Shown piece after piece: positions 6,609 to 15,088 of a stretch of 23,846 nt of DNA. The DNA lies in the IMG/VR virus record IMGVR_UViG_3300032675_000134, positions 1 through 23,846 of that record. One strand, 5' to 3'. Under the pieces are notes generated by a model, which saw only the letters and a list, made by a program, of their open reading frames with translations, did not search any database and was not told where the DNA came from. The position numbers and the translations under genes were made by a program. The stretch's first letter is position 1; every line of letters begins with the position of its first letter. The DNA is from a virus.

Positions 6609-8692
6609 TGGCATCTAATACACAAATTCAAGTTGCAAGCCTAGATTTTGGTGGCATCAAGCAAAACTTTATCAATTATTTGCAGAACCAGCCCAATAGT
6701 CCTTTCAAAGACTATAACTTTACTGGTTCGGCAATGTCTACTCTGTTGGATGTTTTGGCTTACAACACACAATACAATGCATTTTACTTGAACATGGTGG
6801 CCAATGAGATGTTCTTGGACTCTGCACTGCAACGTTCTTCTGTGGTGTCACATGCCAAGTTGTTAAACTATGTTCCACAATCTTCAATTGGTGCTGTTGC
6901 ACAAGTTAATGTTGCGTTTACAGGTGTTTCTACTGGAACATACACAGTTACCATTCCACAATACACCAATTTCTTGTCAGAACCAATCAATGGTGTCAAC
7001 TATAACTATGTGACAACAGATTCTACCACAACTTCGGTGTCTGGCGGTAATGCAAATTTCTATGCACTTGAAATTAAACAAGGCACCCATCAAAAATATA
7101 CCTTTACTGCTGACAGTGTAGGTAATCCAACATCTTTGTTTGAAATTCCCGATCCAAATATTGATACATCCACAATGGTTGTCTCTGTATACCAATCATC
7201 TTCAAACAGTAGTTATCAAATTTTCTCACCAACAACAGACTATTTGCAATTGACACCTACAAGTCCAGTGTATTTTTTACAAGAAGCAGTGGACGGAAAC
7301 TACCAAATTTATTTTGGTGATGGTGTATTGGGACAACAGTTGAGTAGTGGCAATATCATTGTTATTGATTATATTTCAACCAATGGTACCGCTGGTGGAC
7401 TTGCAAATAACTTTGTTTTAATGGACAGTATTGCAGGTGGTGCAACAGTTTCAACATATTTGACAGCAACACAAGGTCAAGATAAAGAAGCAATTGAATC
7501 CATTAAGTTTCAGGCACCTAAAGCATTTGCATCACAAAGTCGTGCAGTAAGTAAGAATGATTATATCACAATCTTACAACAAAACACATTAGGAATTCAG
7601 TTTGATGCTGTTTCAGTATGGGGTGGAGAAGAAAATACACCACCTGTTTATGGTCAAGTTTTCATTTCTTTAAAACCAAAGGGTGCATACGACTTAACCG
7701 AAACACAAAAGAGCTTGATTATCAACAATGTTCTAAAACCAATTAGTGTTGTTACAGTTGAACCTACAATTGTTGATCCGGATTATGTTTACTTGCAAAT
7801 TGCAGCAAACGTTTTGTATCAACAATCGCAAACAACATTGACACCAGGTTCTATGCAGGCGAATGTCACCTCGGCAATCTATGGTTATGCAGCAAACAAC
7901 CTAAACACATTCAATGCAACATTCAGCTCATATGAATTATTGAGTGCCATCAATGCAGTTGACAGTTCTATTGTAAGTTCAGATTTCACTTTGCAAATGC
8001 AAAAGAAATTCTATCCAACTTTCAATGCACCAGTAACATACAACTTGTATTTTAACACATCAATCAAAAGAGGAACATACGGAAGTACACTAACAAGTAA
8101 TCCAGGTTTCACGATTATTGACCCAAATAATCCAAGTAACACAATCGATAACGTGTTTTTGGCTGAAGTTCCATCAGCAACAAGTAATGTTGAGTCGGTT
8201 TCGGTTGTCAATAGTGGTTACAACTACACAGCAACACCAACTGTTGTTATCACAGGTGACGGAACAGGCGCTACAGCAGTTGCAACTATGATTAATGGTT
8301 ATGTTACAGCAATTACTGTCACAAATCCTGGTACCGGTTATACATCAGTTACAGCATATATTGTTAATGCAGCTGGCGATACATCAGGTACAGGAGCTTC
8401 TTTGAGTGTTGTGTTAAATAACCAATATGGATCAATCAAAGCATACTACAACGATCCAGTCAAAGGACAAGTTGTTGTGGGTTCAAATGTTGGTTCAATA
8501 GATTATGTAAACGGCATAATTACGTTGTATGGTTTTTCTCCCGTTGATATCCCACAAAACCCATTGGGTCAATTATCAATAGGTGTGCAACCAACAACAA
8601 CAATTATTCCATCATCATACAACAGAATCGTAACGATAGACCCATATGATCCAAGTGCTGTCACAGTTATTGCAAACGCTAAAAGAAGTTAA
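6608..8692 (+). CDS. 6: Baseplate wedge protein, T4 gp6-like (baseplate J family)
   Basis: gp6 forms the continuous ring of the inner baseplate and binds gp25, gp53 and gp7. The 694-aa product is close to T4 gp6 (660 aa). Residues 1-80 have the family N-terminus, with SPFKDYNFTGSAMSTLLDVL then AYNTQYNAFYLNMVANEMFL. The J-type core spans ~220-460, with GNYQIYFGDGVLGQQL, then FQAPKAFASQSRAVSKNDYI and KPISVVTVEPTIVDPDYVYL. Residues ~530-605 hold a Gly/Tyr-rich module (VVNSGYNYTATPTVVITGDG, then NPGTGYTSV) that I do not recall in T4 gp6 and that recurs in other proteins of this cluster. It starts by TAATG overlap with gp25. Confidence 0.9.
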   Translation: MASNTQIQVASLDFGGIKQNFINYLQNQPNSPFKDYNFTGSAMSTLLDVLAYNTQYNAFYLNMVANEMFLDSALQRSSVVSHAKLLNYVPQSSIGAVAQVNVAFTGVSTGTYTVTIPQYTNFLSEPINGVNYNYVTTDSTTTSVSGGNANFYALEIKQGTHQKYTFTADSVGNPTSLFEIPDPNIDTSTMVVSVYQSSSNSSYQIFSPTTDYLQLTPTSPVYFLQEAVDGNYQIYFGDGVLGQQLSSGNIIVIDYISTNGTAGGLANNFVLMDSIAGGATVSTYLTATQGQDKEAIESIKFQAPKAFASQSRAVSKNDYITILQQNTLGIQFDAVSVWGGEENTPPVYGQVFISLKPKGAYDLTETQKSLIINNVLKPISVVTVEPTIVDPDYVYLQIAANVLYQQSQTTLTPGSMQANVTSAIYGYAANNLNTFNATFSSYELLSAINAVDSSIVSSDFTLQMQKKFYPTFNAPVTYNLYFNTSIKRGTYGSTLTSNPGFTIIDPNNPSNTIDNVFLAEVPSATSNVESVSVVNSGYNYTATPTVVITGDGTGATAVATMINGYVTAITVTNPGTGYTSVTAYIVNAAGDTSGTGASLSVVLNNQYGSIKAYYNDPVKGQVVVGSNVGSIDYVNGIITLYGFSPVDIPQNPLGQLSIGVQPTTTIIPSSYNRIVTIDPYDPSAVTVIANAKRS

Positions 8693-8696
8693 GTAA

Positions 8697-9866
8697 ATGA
8701 TACAAAGTAATCAGAAGACCTCGTTACTGGTTCCTTATCAACTCCCTAAGTTTATTAGTGAGGATCCAAACTACGAAAATTTCACTTTGTTCCTTAAAGC
8801 TTACTATGGGTGGCTGGAACAAAGTGGAAACGTCCAGGACGTAGCAAAGAGTCTGTTGGAATATATGGACGTGGATACAACCACGGAACAGTTCCTACAG
8901 TATTATGTTAACGACTTCATGGCTTATTTTCCACAAGAAATACTTGCGGATAAAACAAAAGCAATCAAGATAGCAAAACAACTTTACCAGAACAAAGGTA
9001 ATCCTGCGTCTTTTGAGTTTTTATTTCGAATTCTATACAACTCCGATGTTGACTTTTTCTATACTAAAGATGCGGTGTTTAAAGCTTCATCAGGTAATTG
9101 GTATGTACCGAGAAGTTTGAAATTAGCCACAAATGATCCTAATTTTTTAGCAATTAACAACCTAAGATTGCTTGGACAATCATCAAAGTCTATTGCAACA
9201 GTTGAAAATGCAACATATGATGGTAAAAAGACTGAAGTATTCATCTCAAACATTGAACGATTGTTTCAATCTGGAGAATATGTTACAGTAGTTGATAATA
9301 GTAATCAACCAGTGTGGTTCTTGAATGACCAAATTGTTCCAGCAGGAACATATGGTGCAGAAATTCTGTCAGCACTTATTGTTGGTCAAATTAGCCAAAT
9401 TCTTATTGACCCTAAAAACAGAGGGTTAAACTATGTTACCGGTGACCCCGTTGTTATCTATGGTGGTTTAAACCCTAACGTTGCTTTTCCTGTTGGTGCA
9501 ACAGCATTAGTTGGTTCTGTCGAATCTGGTGGCGTTACACGTGTTACAGTTGAAACAGGAGGTTATGGTTATTCAAATACTTCTCAACAACTAACACGTT
9601 CTGGTGCATCGAACACTCAAATTACATTTTCAAATTTGGTTGGTCCCACAACAACAAGTAAAGTTGCAACACCTATTGCCGTGGTCGGCGGTGGTGACCC
9701 AGCAGGTTATCAATTAGCATCATTCATTCCTATTGATAGCATTTACTATAAATTAAATTATTACATTGGCAATATTGCATCTAGTTATGGTGCAGTACAA
9801 TCATATTCAAACAAACGACCCATACAACTTTGCAAACACATACTCTGGTGGTATATTTCATGCTAA
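8697..9866 (+). CDS. 7: Baseplate wedge protein, T4 gp7-like, upstream part (frame 1)
   Basis: The 389-codon frame carries a conserved gp7 region at residues ~15-130: FISEDPNYENFTLFLKAYYG, then ILADKTKAIKIAKQLYQNKG and NPASFEFLFRILYNSDVDFF. T4 gp7 has a matching stretch (SNFEAFCEAYIQYLSDGYG ... ASYKFLFKVLYNEEVEIE). Residues ~240-315 contain a Gly/Tyr-rich module (VETGGYGYSNTS). The last ~17 residues (RPIQLCKHILWWYISC) look unlike the rest, while the overlapping +1 frame continues sensibly. The natural product is probably a ~1150-aa gp7 spanning 8697-12159. gp7 is the largest T4 wedge protein (1032 aa), forming a heterotrimer with two gp6 copies. Confidence 0.8.
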   Translation: MIQSNQKTSLLVPYQLPKFISEDPNYENFTLFLKAYYGWLEQSGNVQDVAKSLLEYMDVDTTTEQFLQYYVNDFMAYFPQEILADKTKAIKIAKQLYQNKGNPASFEFLFRILYNSDVDFFYTKDAVFKASSGNWYVPRSLKLATNDPNFLAINNLRLLGQSSKSIATVENATYDGKKTEVFISNIERLFQSGEYVTVVDNSNQPVWFLNDQIVPAGTYGAEILSALIVGQISQILIDPKNRGLNYVTGDPVVIYGGLNPNVAFPVGATALVGSVESGGVTRVTVETGGYGYSNTSQQLTRSGASNTQITFSNLVGPTTTSKVATPIAVVGGGDPAGYQLASFIPIDSIYYKLNYYIGNIASSYGAVQSYSNKRPIQLCKHILWWYISC

Positions 9867-12159
9867 TGCAAATACCACATTAGCAAATGCATTTACATTT
9901 ACATCGTTTGGAACATATCCAATATCTTCTATCGTGGTTGAAGACCAAGGTAGTGGTATGAGTCAAGCACCTTCAGTATCAGCAACTGCCGAATATACAA
10001 CAGACTTTGTTGAACCTGTTGGTTATTCAACTACCGACATACAGAATTTAGGTATTCTTGCTAAAATTCAAATTGTAAATCCTGGTCAAAATTATGCAAA
10101 CGGCGACACCTTAGTTTTCATTGGTGGTTCAGGCCGAAGTGCATATGGTAATGTGAAAGTTAATTCTGCTGGATCAATTGTGACAGCAAATTATGTGTAT
10201 AAGAGTGGTGTTACAGCACCTTTGGGTGGCATGGGTTACACAACAAGTGTACCAATTATTGCAATCGCCAATACTGCAACGGGTACTATCACAGCAAGTA
10301 ACACAAGTAATTTAGTTGTTGGTTCTTCTACAGCAACATTTACAACACAATTAAATGTGGGTTCATATTTGGTTACAACATCCAATGTAGTTGTTGGTCA
10401 AATCAGTTCTATTGCAAACTCAAATACATTGTACTTGTCATCGAATGCATCAAACAATTTTACAACATCATCGTTCTATAAAGCTTCTGCACAGTTGGTT
10501 GTTCCTGGTATTTTAGGTACCGGTGCAACATTTACAGACATTGTGTATAACGTTGGTGCGGTAACCACAATTAACATCACAGATAACGGTGAAGACTATA
10601 TTTCTGCACCAGGCGTTTCATTGGCAGTTCAAGACATTGTTGTACAAAATGTAAATCCAATTTTACTTCCTGCTGCTGGCGATGCAATCTATCAAGGTGC
10701 AAACGTTAACGTTGCAACATATACAGCTACAGTTGATTCTATCTTTGTGGTTCAACCAGACATAAATCCAGCAAACTCGGTATATCAACTAAGAGTTTAT
10801 AACTATACATCTATTCCTGTTCAAAATACGGCTGGTGTTATTGTTCCATTGAAGATAGATTCTATTGGTGCCACACTAAACATTTATACAGGGTTTAACA
10901 ATACAAAACAAGTTAATACAAAATTAACATTTGATAATACTGATGCAAGATTCGGTAAAGTATCTCCTGGTGTTATTACTTATGGTGATGGACATGCAAA
11001 GGCAAAATCAACATTCTTGAATGGTCTGGTGATTGGTGCAGGACAATATCTAGACACTGTTGGTCAACCAAGTTCGTTTAGTGTTCTACAAAATCAAGAA
11101 TACAACAACTACACATATCAGATTACACTTTCAAAAGAAATTGAAAAGTACCGTGACGTGTTGTTGAATCTATTGCACCCAACAGGTATGCAAGTTATTG
11201 GTCGTATTGCAATGTCATCGAACAATAACATGAACTATACGACTGTTGATGCATTGGCCAACGGGTTACCAATCAATGACTATTACAATTCAGGACCTAC
11301 TGCAACAATTGTTGGTGGTACCGCAGCAAATCCAAGTAACAACATCATTGCCTTCACCAATTTGGGATTTGGTGGTTCATTGACTACCGCATTTACTGCA
11401 AATCAATCTATCATCAACTTCACATATGGCACAAGACCTACTGACGTTATTGGTGGACTGGTAACAAAAGTAACACAGAATAACCTGACAATTCAAAGTA
11501 ACGTATGGACTTATTTTGCTAATGTGGCTGTTGGTGTTTCACCAGCAGGAAACAACAAACAATTCTATGTTAGTTCATTGACAGGAAGTTATGACATTGT
11601 TAACAATGGAAATTATAGTAATCCATATGCTCCACTAATTGACGTAATTAGAGTTGGTGATGTTATTAGTGTAAATGGTGCATCACAAACTGTACAAACA
11701 GTATCACCTGTTGTGTTTGAACAAACAACAACTGCTGTTGGCACAATCACCTCTCATTCAAATAGTAACACAATTATTGGAACATCAACAGCATTTACAC
11801 AACAATTGTCGGTTGGAACATATTTGGTAACAAGTGATTACAAATATCTTGGTACAATTACTAATATTGTAGATGACCAAACACTATACTTATTAACAAA
11901 TGCATCACAATCAGTAAATTCAAACAATTTCTTTGTAAACGTTGGAACATTAAGTAATACATATTATGGTATTGTAACGTTGAGTAATTCATTGACCAAT
12001 GGTGCAAACGGTTTGGTGTCAGTAAGTAGAACAATGACTTCAATACCAGGCCAAATTCAAATTTATAACTCAGTCGGAACACAGTATTTCTTGGAATTAA
12101 CTACTGAAAACGGAAACGTATTGACAGACGAACAAGGAAACGCACTTCTAATAGGATAA
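9787..12159 (+). CDS. 7: Baseplate wedge protein, T4 gp7-like, downstream part (frame 2)
   Basis: This frame opens after a stop at 9754-9756. The first TTG is at 9766 and the first ATG at 9787; neither has a Shine-Dalgarno, so independent initiation is doubtful. Meaningful protein sequence begins near NDPYNFANTYSGGIFHANAN at ~9814. Around 11095-11215 it has QEYNNYTYQITLSKEIEKYR, then LLHPTGMQVIGRIAM. This matches the C-terminal part of T4 gp7 (RSRSYYVMKIKSNL ... RFVHPVGFGFIAI), so both frames belong to one ancestral gene. Gly/Tyr-rich modules occupy ~9930-10650 and a duplicated ~66-residue module is present. The C-terminus LTTENGNVLTDEQGNALLIG is simple and polar. Confidence 0.8.
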   Translation: MVQYNHIQTNDPYNFANTYSGGIFHANANTTLANAFTFTSFGTYPISSIVVEDQGSGMSQAPSVSATAEYTTDFVEPVGYSTTDIQNLGILAKIQIVNPGQNYANGDTLVFIGGSGRSAYGNVKVNSAGSIVTANYVYKSGVTAPLGGMGYTTSVPIIAIANTATGTITASNTSNLVVGSSTATFTTQLNVGSYLVTTSNVVVGQISSIANSNTLYLSSNASNNFTTSSFYKASAQLVVPGILGTGATFTDIVYNVGAVTTINITDNGEDYISAPGVSLAVQDIVVQNVNPILLPAAGDAIYQGANVNVATYTATVDSIFVVQPDINPANSVYQLRVYNYTSIPVQNTAGVIVPLKIDSIGATLNIYTGFNNTKQVNTKLTFDNTDARFGKVSPGVITYGDGHAKAKSTFLNGLVIGAGQYLDTVGQPSSFSVLQNQEYNNYTYQITLSKEIEKYRDVLLNLLHPTGMQVIGRIAMSSNNNMNYTTVDALANGLPINDYYNSGPTATIVGGTAANPSNNIIAFTNLGFGGSLTTAFTANQSIINFTYGTRPTDVIGGLVTKVTQNNLTIQSNVWTYFANVAVGVSPAGNNKQFYVSSLTGSYDIVNNGNYSNPYAPLIDVIRVGDVISVNGASQTVQTVSPVVFEQTTTAVGTITSHSNSNTIIGTSTAFTQQLSVGTYLVTSDYKYLGTITNIVDDQTLYLLTNASQSVNSNNFFVNVGTLSNTYYGIVTLSNSLTNGANGLVSVSRTMTSIPGQIQIYNSVGTQYFLELTTENGNVLTDEQGNALLIG
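9805..9823 (+). other. Frame-change point in gp7-like gene (+1 or -2)
   Basis: Both frames are open together from 9757 to 9863. The best switch by content lies in TTCAAACAAACGACCCA. The upstream frame reads TCA AAC AAA CGA CCC and the downstream frame reads ACA AAC GAC CCA TAC. Removing one A would give a seamless SNNDPYNF. A ribosomal +1 slip at CGA-CCC-A is an alternative. A natural indel, a sequencing error in an A-run, and a programmed shift cannot be told apart here. Confidence 0.72.
10282..10485 (+). repeat. Internal protein repeat of gp7-like gene, copy 1
   Basis: About 68 codons encode GTIT...GSSTATFTTQLNVGSYLVTT, then GQISSIANSNTLYLSSNAS and a closing Phe. It repeats at 11740-11940 with the pattern GTIT-(I/V)G(S/T)STA-F-T-QL-VG-YLVT-G-I--I---TLYL--NA. 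Only the protein pattern is conserved; the DNA copies have diverged. Confidence 0.7.
11740..11940 (+). repeat. Internal protein repeat of gp7-like gene, copy 2
   Basis: This is the second copy of the module at 10282: GTITSHSNSNTIIGTSTAFT, QQLSVGTYLVT, then GTITNIVDDQTLYLLTNAS and NNFFVN. It lies C-terminal to the YTYQITLSKEIEKY region. Similar sticky beta modules are, to my knowledge, common in phage tail proteins. Confidence 0.7.
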
Positions 12160-12162
12160 AAA

Positions 12163-13593
12163 ATGTCACAAGTAAAGATTTCACAATTACCAGTATTCAA
12201 TACAATTAACGCCAATACAGCAAATACTTTGTTTGTGGGTGTTGATGTTCCCACAGATGTAACTTTTCAAATGACTGCACACACCTTAGCACAAGGTTTG
12301 TATTCAAATGAAAATCTGAATGTTGGTAGCAATCCAAATACATTACCCAATACTGTTGCACAGTTTGTTCAGGGTGGTGATTCTTACATTCAAACAAATT
12401 TGGTCAACACTAATGATGGTGGTTCTGCTGACATTGTGGTTACTGCAAATGCTGGTTCTGGTGGTACAGACTCTGCATACTTCATTGATATGGGGTTTGT
12501 CAATAAAAATTATCAACCAGGTTCTGAATTTAATAACATTGGCACAGCAGTATCTCCATTGGATGGTTACTTGTATGTTCAAGGCGGCGCGATTGGTGCA
12601 CCTGGCGGTCCAGGCGGCAACTTGATTGTTGGTACAACAACCGCAAATACTGAACTTAGATTTATAGTTGGTGGCGGAACTTCAAGTAATGTTGTTGCAA
12701 AAATGAATAGTAAAGGCTTGGTGTTGACAGGTAATGTGACACCATCAGGCACAAATGCATATTCTTTAGGTACATCCACATTACGCTGGGGTGATATTTG
12801 GATTGGACCAAACACTATCAATATTACAGATACGGTGACAGGAAATAATGCAGGATTAACTGTTGCAAATGGCATTTTACAAATACAAGGTGCAAATCAA
12901 CTACAGGTTGGACAATTAAAGTTTGTTAATAATACAATAGAATCAACCACAGGTAATGTTGACATACAGATTGATTTAACAAGCAGTAGTGCAAATTTGG
13001 TTCTAAACCGAAACGTAGTAACTGCTGCCGGTAAAACAATAGGATTAATTGATGCTACCACAAACGTTGCCGCAACACTATCTTCAAACAATGGAACGAT
13101 AGTTATTGCAGGAGCAACTGGTATATTGGTGGGCAATATTAAAATTTATGGAAGCACGATTGAATCTTCTGCACTTTCAACAGATATTCAACTTGGAGAT
13201 CCTGCGGCTTCTGCAAATTTGGTAATAAATCGTAATACAATTTTTACAAAAAATATTACATCCAACAACATAACAACAAATGGTTTAGAATTCATTCAAC
13301 CTAATTATATCAACATAACCGCACCAAGTTCAAATGTTCAATTGAGTAACACTGTATCACATAACATTTTAATAACAAATAATAGTTCAAATCCAACAAT
13401 CATAATGCCTGCAAATCCTAAAGAAGGACAAATTTGTAGTTTTACGAATGCTGGACCGAATACGGTCGCCCTATACAGTTCATCATCAAATCCAACCATA
13501 ATCCCATCATTTGTTGGTTCTCCCCCTGCAAAAGGATATATGTTGAAATATGTCTGGAATTCAGCAAACACACAATGGATAGTTTGTCCTTAA
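12163..13593 (+). CDS. Fibre-like baseplate/tail protein with intramolecular repeats
   Basis: The 476-aa product is probably a trimeric fibre or peripheral baseplate protein. The N-terminus MSQVKISQLPVFNTINANTA resembles the KISxLP attachment segments seen in many phage structural proteins. Residues ~140-170 are Gly-rich (GGAIGAPGGPGGNLIVG). Residues ~200-225, YSLGTSTLRWGDIWIGPNTI, match a motif frequent in phage fibres (LG-x3-RW-D-W-NTI). A 37-residue element occurs twice, 74 residues apart. The C-terminus (MPANPKEGQICSFTNAG ... WNSANTQWIVCP) resembles a small beta head domain. AGGA lies 8 bases before the ATG. T4 has no such gene between 7 and 8. Confidence 0.72.
   Translation: MSQVKISQLPVFNTINANTANTLFVGVDVPTDVTFQMTAHTLAQGLYSNENLNVGSNPNTLPNTVAQFVQGGDSYIQTNLVNTNDGGSADIVVTANAGSGGTDSAYFIDMGFVNKNYQPGSEFNNIGTAVSPLDGYLYVQGGAIGAPGGPGGNLIVGTTTANTELRFIVGGGTSSNVVAKMNSKGLVLTGNVTPSGTNAYSLGTSTLRWGDIWIGPNTINITDTVTGNNAGLTVANGILQIQGANQLQVGQLKFVNNTIESTTGNVDIQIDLTSSSANLVLNRNVVTAAGKTIGLIDATTNVAATLSSNNGTIVIAGATGILVGNIKIYGSTIESSALSTDIQLGDPAASANLVINRNTIFTKNITSNNITTNGLEFIQPNYINITAPSSNVQLSNTVSHNILITNNSSNPTIIMPANPKEGQICSFTNAGPNTVALYSSSSNPTIIPSFVGSPPAKGYMLKYVWNSANTQWIVCP
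12904..13014 (+). repeat. 37-residue fibre repeat, copy 1
   Basis: These 111 bases encode QVGQLKFVNNTIESTTGNVD then IQIDLTSSSANLVLNRN. They align without gaps to the copy starting 222 bases downstream, sharing VG, K, TIES, DIQ, SANLV and NRN. The pattern suggests an internal duplication in a beta-structured fibre shaft. Confidence 0.75.
13126..13236 (+). repeat. 37-residue fibre repeat, copy 2
   Basis: This second copy encodes LVGNIKIYGSTIESSALSTD then IQLGDPAASANLVINRN, the same length as the copy at 12904-13014. It is followed by TIFTKNITSNNI, where the first copy has VVTAAGKTIGLI. Confidence 0.75.
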
Positions 13594-13609
13594 TAAGAAT
13601 AAATAAATC

Positions 13610-15070
13610 ATGAACAATCCCAATCTAAACATACTCACAAACATGGCCAAGGTGGCTCAAGTTGAATTGGAATACTATCTTCCAATTGCAACAGTTCTTG
13701 GCCAACAAGTTGGTTCAATTTATGCGTTTCTTGGCCAAGAAGACCCATGGCCATATGTGAATGGTGTAGAAACTCCGATTCAACCAACAGAAGACCAATA
13801 TTATTTGAAGAAAACCTTCAAGAATATGTTTGCTTTGAAACTTCTCAATTCAAACAACTTGAGTCCTGTTATTCAAAGAATTGATTGGGCAAATAACACC
13901 AACTATTTTGCATATTCTGACACGCAAAACAACTATGCAAAAGATGCCAACGGATTTTTGATTAATAATTTCTACGTGAGGAACCGTTACGACCAAGTTT
14001 TCAAATGTTTAGCTAACAATCAAGGTGCACTATCCACATACGAACCATACTTCCAACCAGGTTCTTATGGTACCAATAACATCTATGAAGGTCCAGACCT
14101 TTATAAATGGAAATATATGTACACAATCGATGCTGGATCCAAGAATAATTTTATGGATTCTGTTTGGATGCCTGTGCCGGTTGGTGCAAACACACCACAA
14201 CCTTACATGACACAAGCAGGTTGCGGTGATGTTGAAGTTATTAATATAACTAATGGTGGTTCTGGTTATGACGCACTAAATGATTATATTGTTGTTACTG
14301 TATCGGGAGATGGAACCGGAGCAGTTGGCGCTATAACTCCTTCACAAGTTGTTGGTGGAAGTATTGTAGATGTTACTGTTCCACAAGGTGGTTCTGGAAA
14401 TAACTACACCTTTGCTAATGTATCAATCACTGCATATACTTCATCGAATCAAAAATTTTTGGCACCAATTACATCCAGAGCCACAGCAATTGCACCAGTT
14501 TCACCTGTTGGTGGCCACGCATATGACTGTGTTTCTGAATTAGGTTGCAGTCATATTATGTTTTCAGTTGAATTTAATGGTTCGGAAGGTGCTGGTGTAA
14601 ATTCTATTCCAACAGATGGTGTTGTTTATCGTCAAGTTGGACTTCTTATCGATCCCCAAATGTATGGTACAACCGGTGCAGTATTGGCCAATGGTGCAGT
14701 GTATAATACAACAACACAAATTCAATTGCCATCAGGTACAGGAATATATTATTCAGACGACCTTGTTTTTCAAGGTAAGTCAGTGGATACAACATCCAAA
14801 CAAACAATCATGAACACCGCTTCATTCTATGGTACGGTTTTGAATTTCAATACGTCTACCAATATATTACAACTGATAAATACAACAGGTGAATTAACGT
14901 TGAATCAATCCATCATAGATTTCCAAACAAATGAGTCTAGAGTTGTTTTCAGTTATTCAAATTCTCCAATAATTCCATTTTCTGGATACATCACATATAT
15001 AGAGAATCGAGCTGGTGTTCAGAGAAGTGCAGACGGTATAGAACAATTCAAATTCGTTCTTGGGTATTAA
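13610..15070 (+). CDS. 8: Baseplate wedge protein, T4 gp8-like
   Basis: gp8 is a dimeric wedge protein that binds gp7 and gp10 in T4. The 486-aa product is longer than T4 gp8 (334 aa). Landmarks are IYAFLGQEDPWP (~37-48; T4: IFITFGRSEPW), VIQRIDWANNTNY (~84; T4: VIPRRDWGDTRY), YDQVFKCLANNQG (~127; T4: WLVYRCLDVPDTG), LYKWKYMYTID (~165; T4: YVWEYLFEI), YRQVGLLIDP (T4: FRQISIITNP), and the C-terminal ITYIENRAG with IEQFKFVLGY (T4: IYMENRPP and EEINILFTF). The extra length is largely a Gly/Tyr module at ~208-282 (NGGSGYDALND, SGDGTGAVGA). The start has only a weak purine tract (AATAAG) upstream. Confidence 0.9.
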   Translation: MNNPNLNILTNMAKVAQVELEYYLPIATVLGQQVGSIYAFLGQEDPWPYVNGVETPIQPTEDQYYLKKTFKNMFALKLLNSNNLSPVIQRIDWANNTNYFAYSDTQNNYAKDANGFLINNFYVRNRYDQVFKCLANNQGALSTYEPYFQPGSYGTNNIYEGPDLYKWKYMYTIDAGSKNNFMDSVWMPVPVGANTPQPYMTQAGCGDVEVINITNGGSGYDALNDYIVVTVSGDGTGAVGAITPSQVVGGSIVDVTVPQGGSGNNYTFANVSITAYTSSNQKFLAPITSRATAIAPVSPVGGHAYDCVSELGCSHIMFSVEFNGSEGAGVNSIPTDGVVYRQVGLLIDPQMYGTTGAVLANGAVYNTTTQIQLPSGTGIYYSDDLVFQGKSVDTTSKQTIMNTASFYGTVLNFNTSTNILQLINTTGELTLNQSIIDFQTNESRVVFSYSNSPIIPFSGYITYIENRAGVQRSADGIEQFKFVLGY

Positions 15071-15075
15071 TATAC

Positions 15076-15080
15076 AAAGG
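15076..15080 (+). promoter_or_regulatory. Ribosome binding site for the 1740-aa gene
   Basis: AAAGG lies 8 bases before ATG 15089 in the 18-base gap after the gp8-like gene. This is one of the clearer ribosome sites here and fixes the start of the largest gene. Confidence 0.55.
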
Positions 15081-15088
15081 TTAAATAA

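Noticed and set aside
13598-13605. AATAAATA before the gp8-like gene as a late promoter
   Set aside because: Same problem: the predicted start falls on the ATG, and the bases follow directly from a TAA stop in an AT-rich gap.
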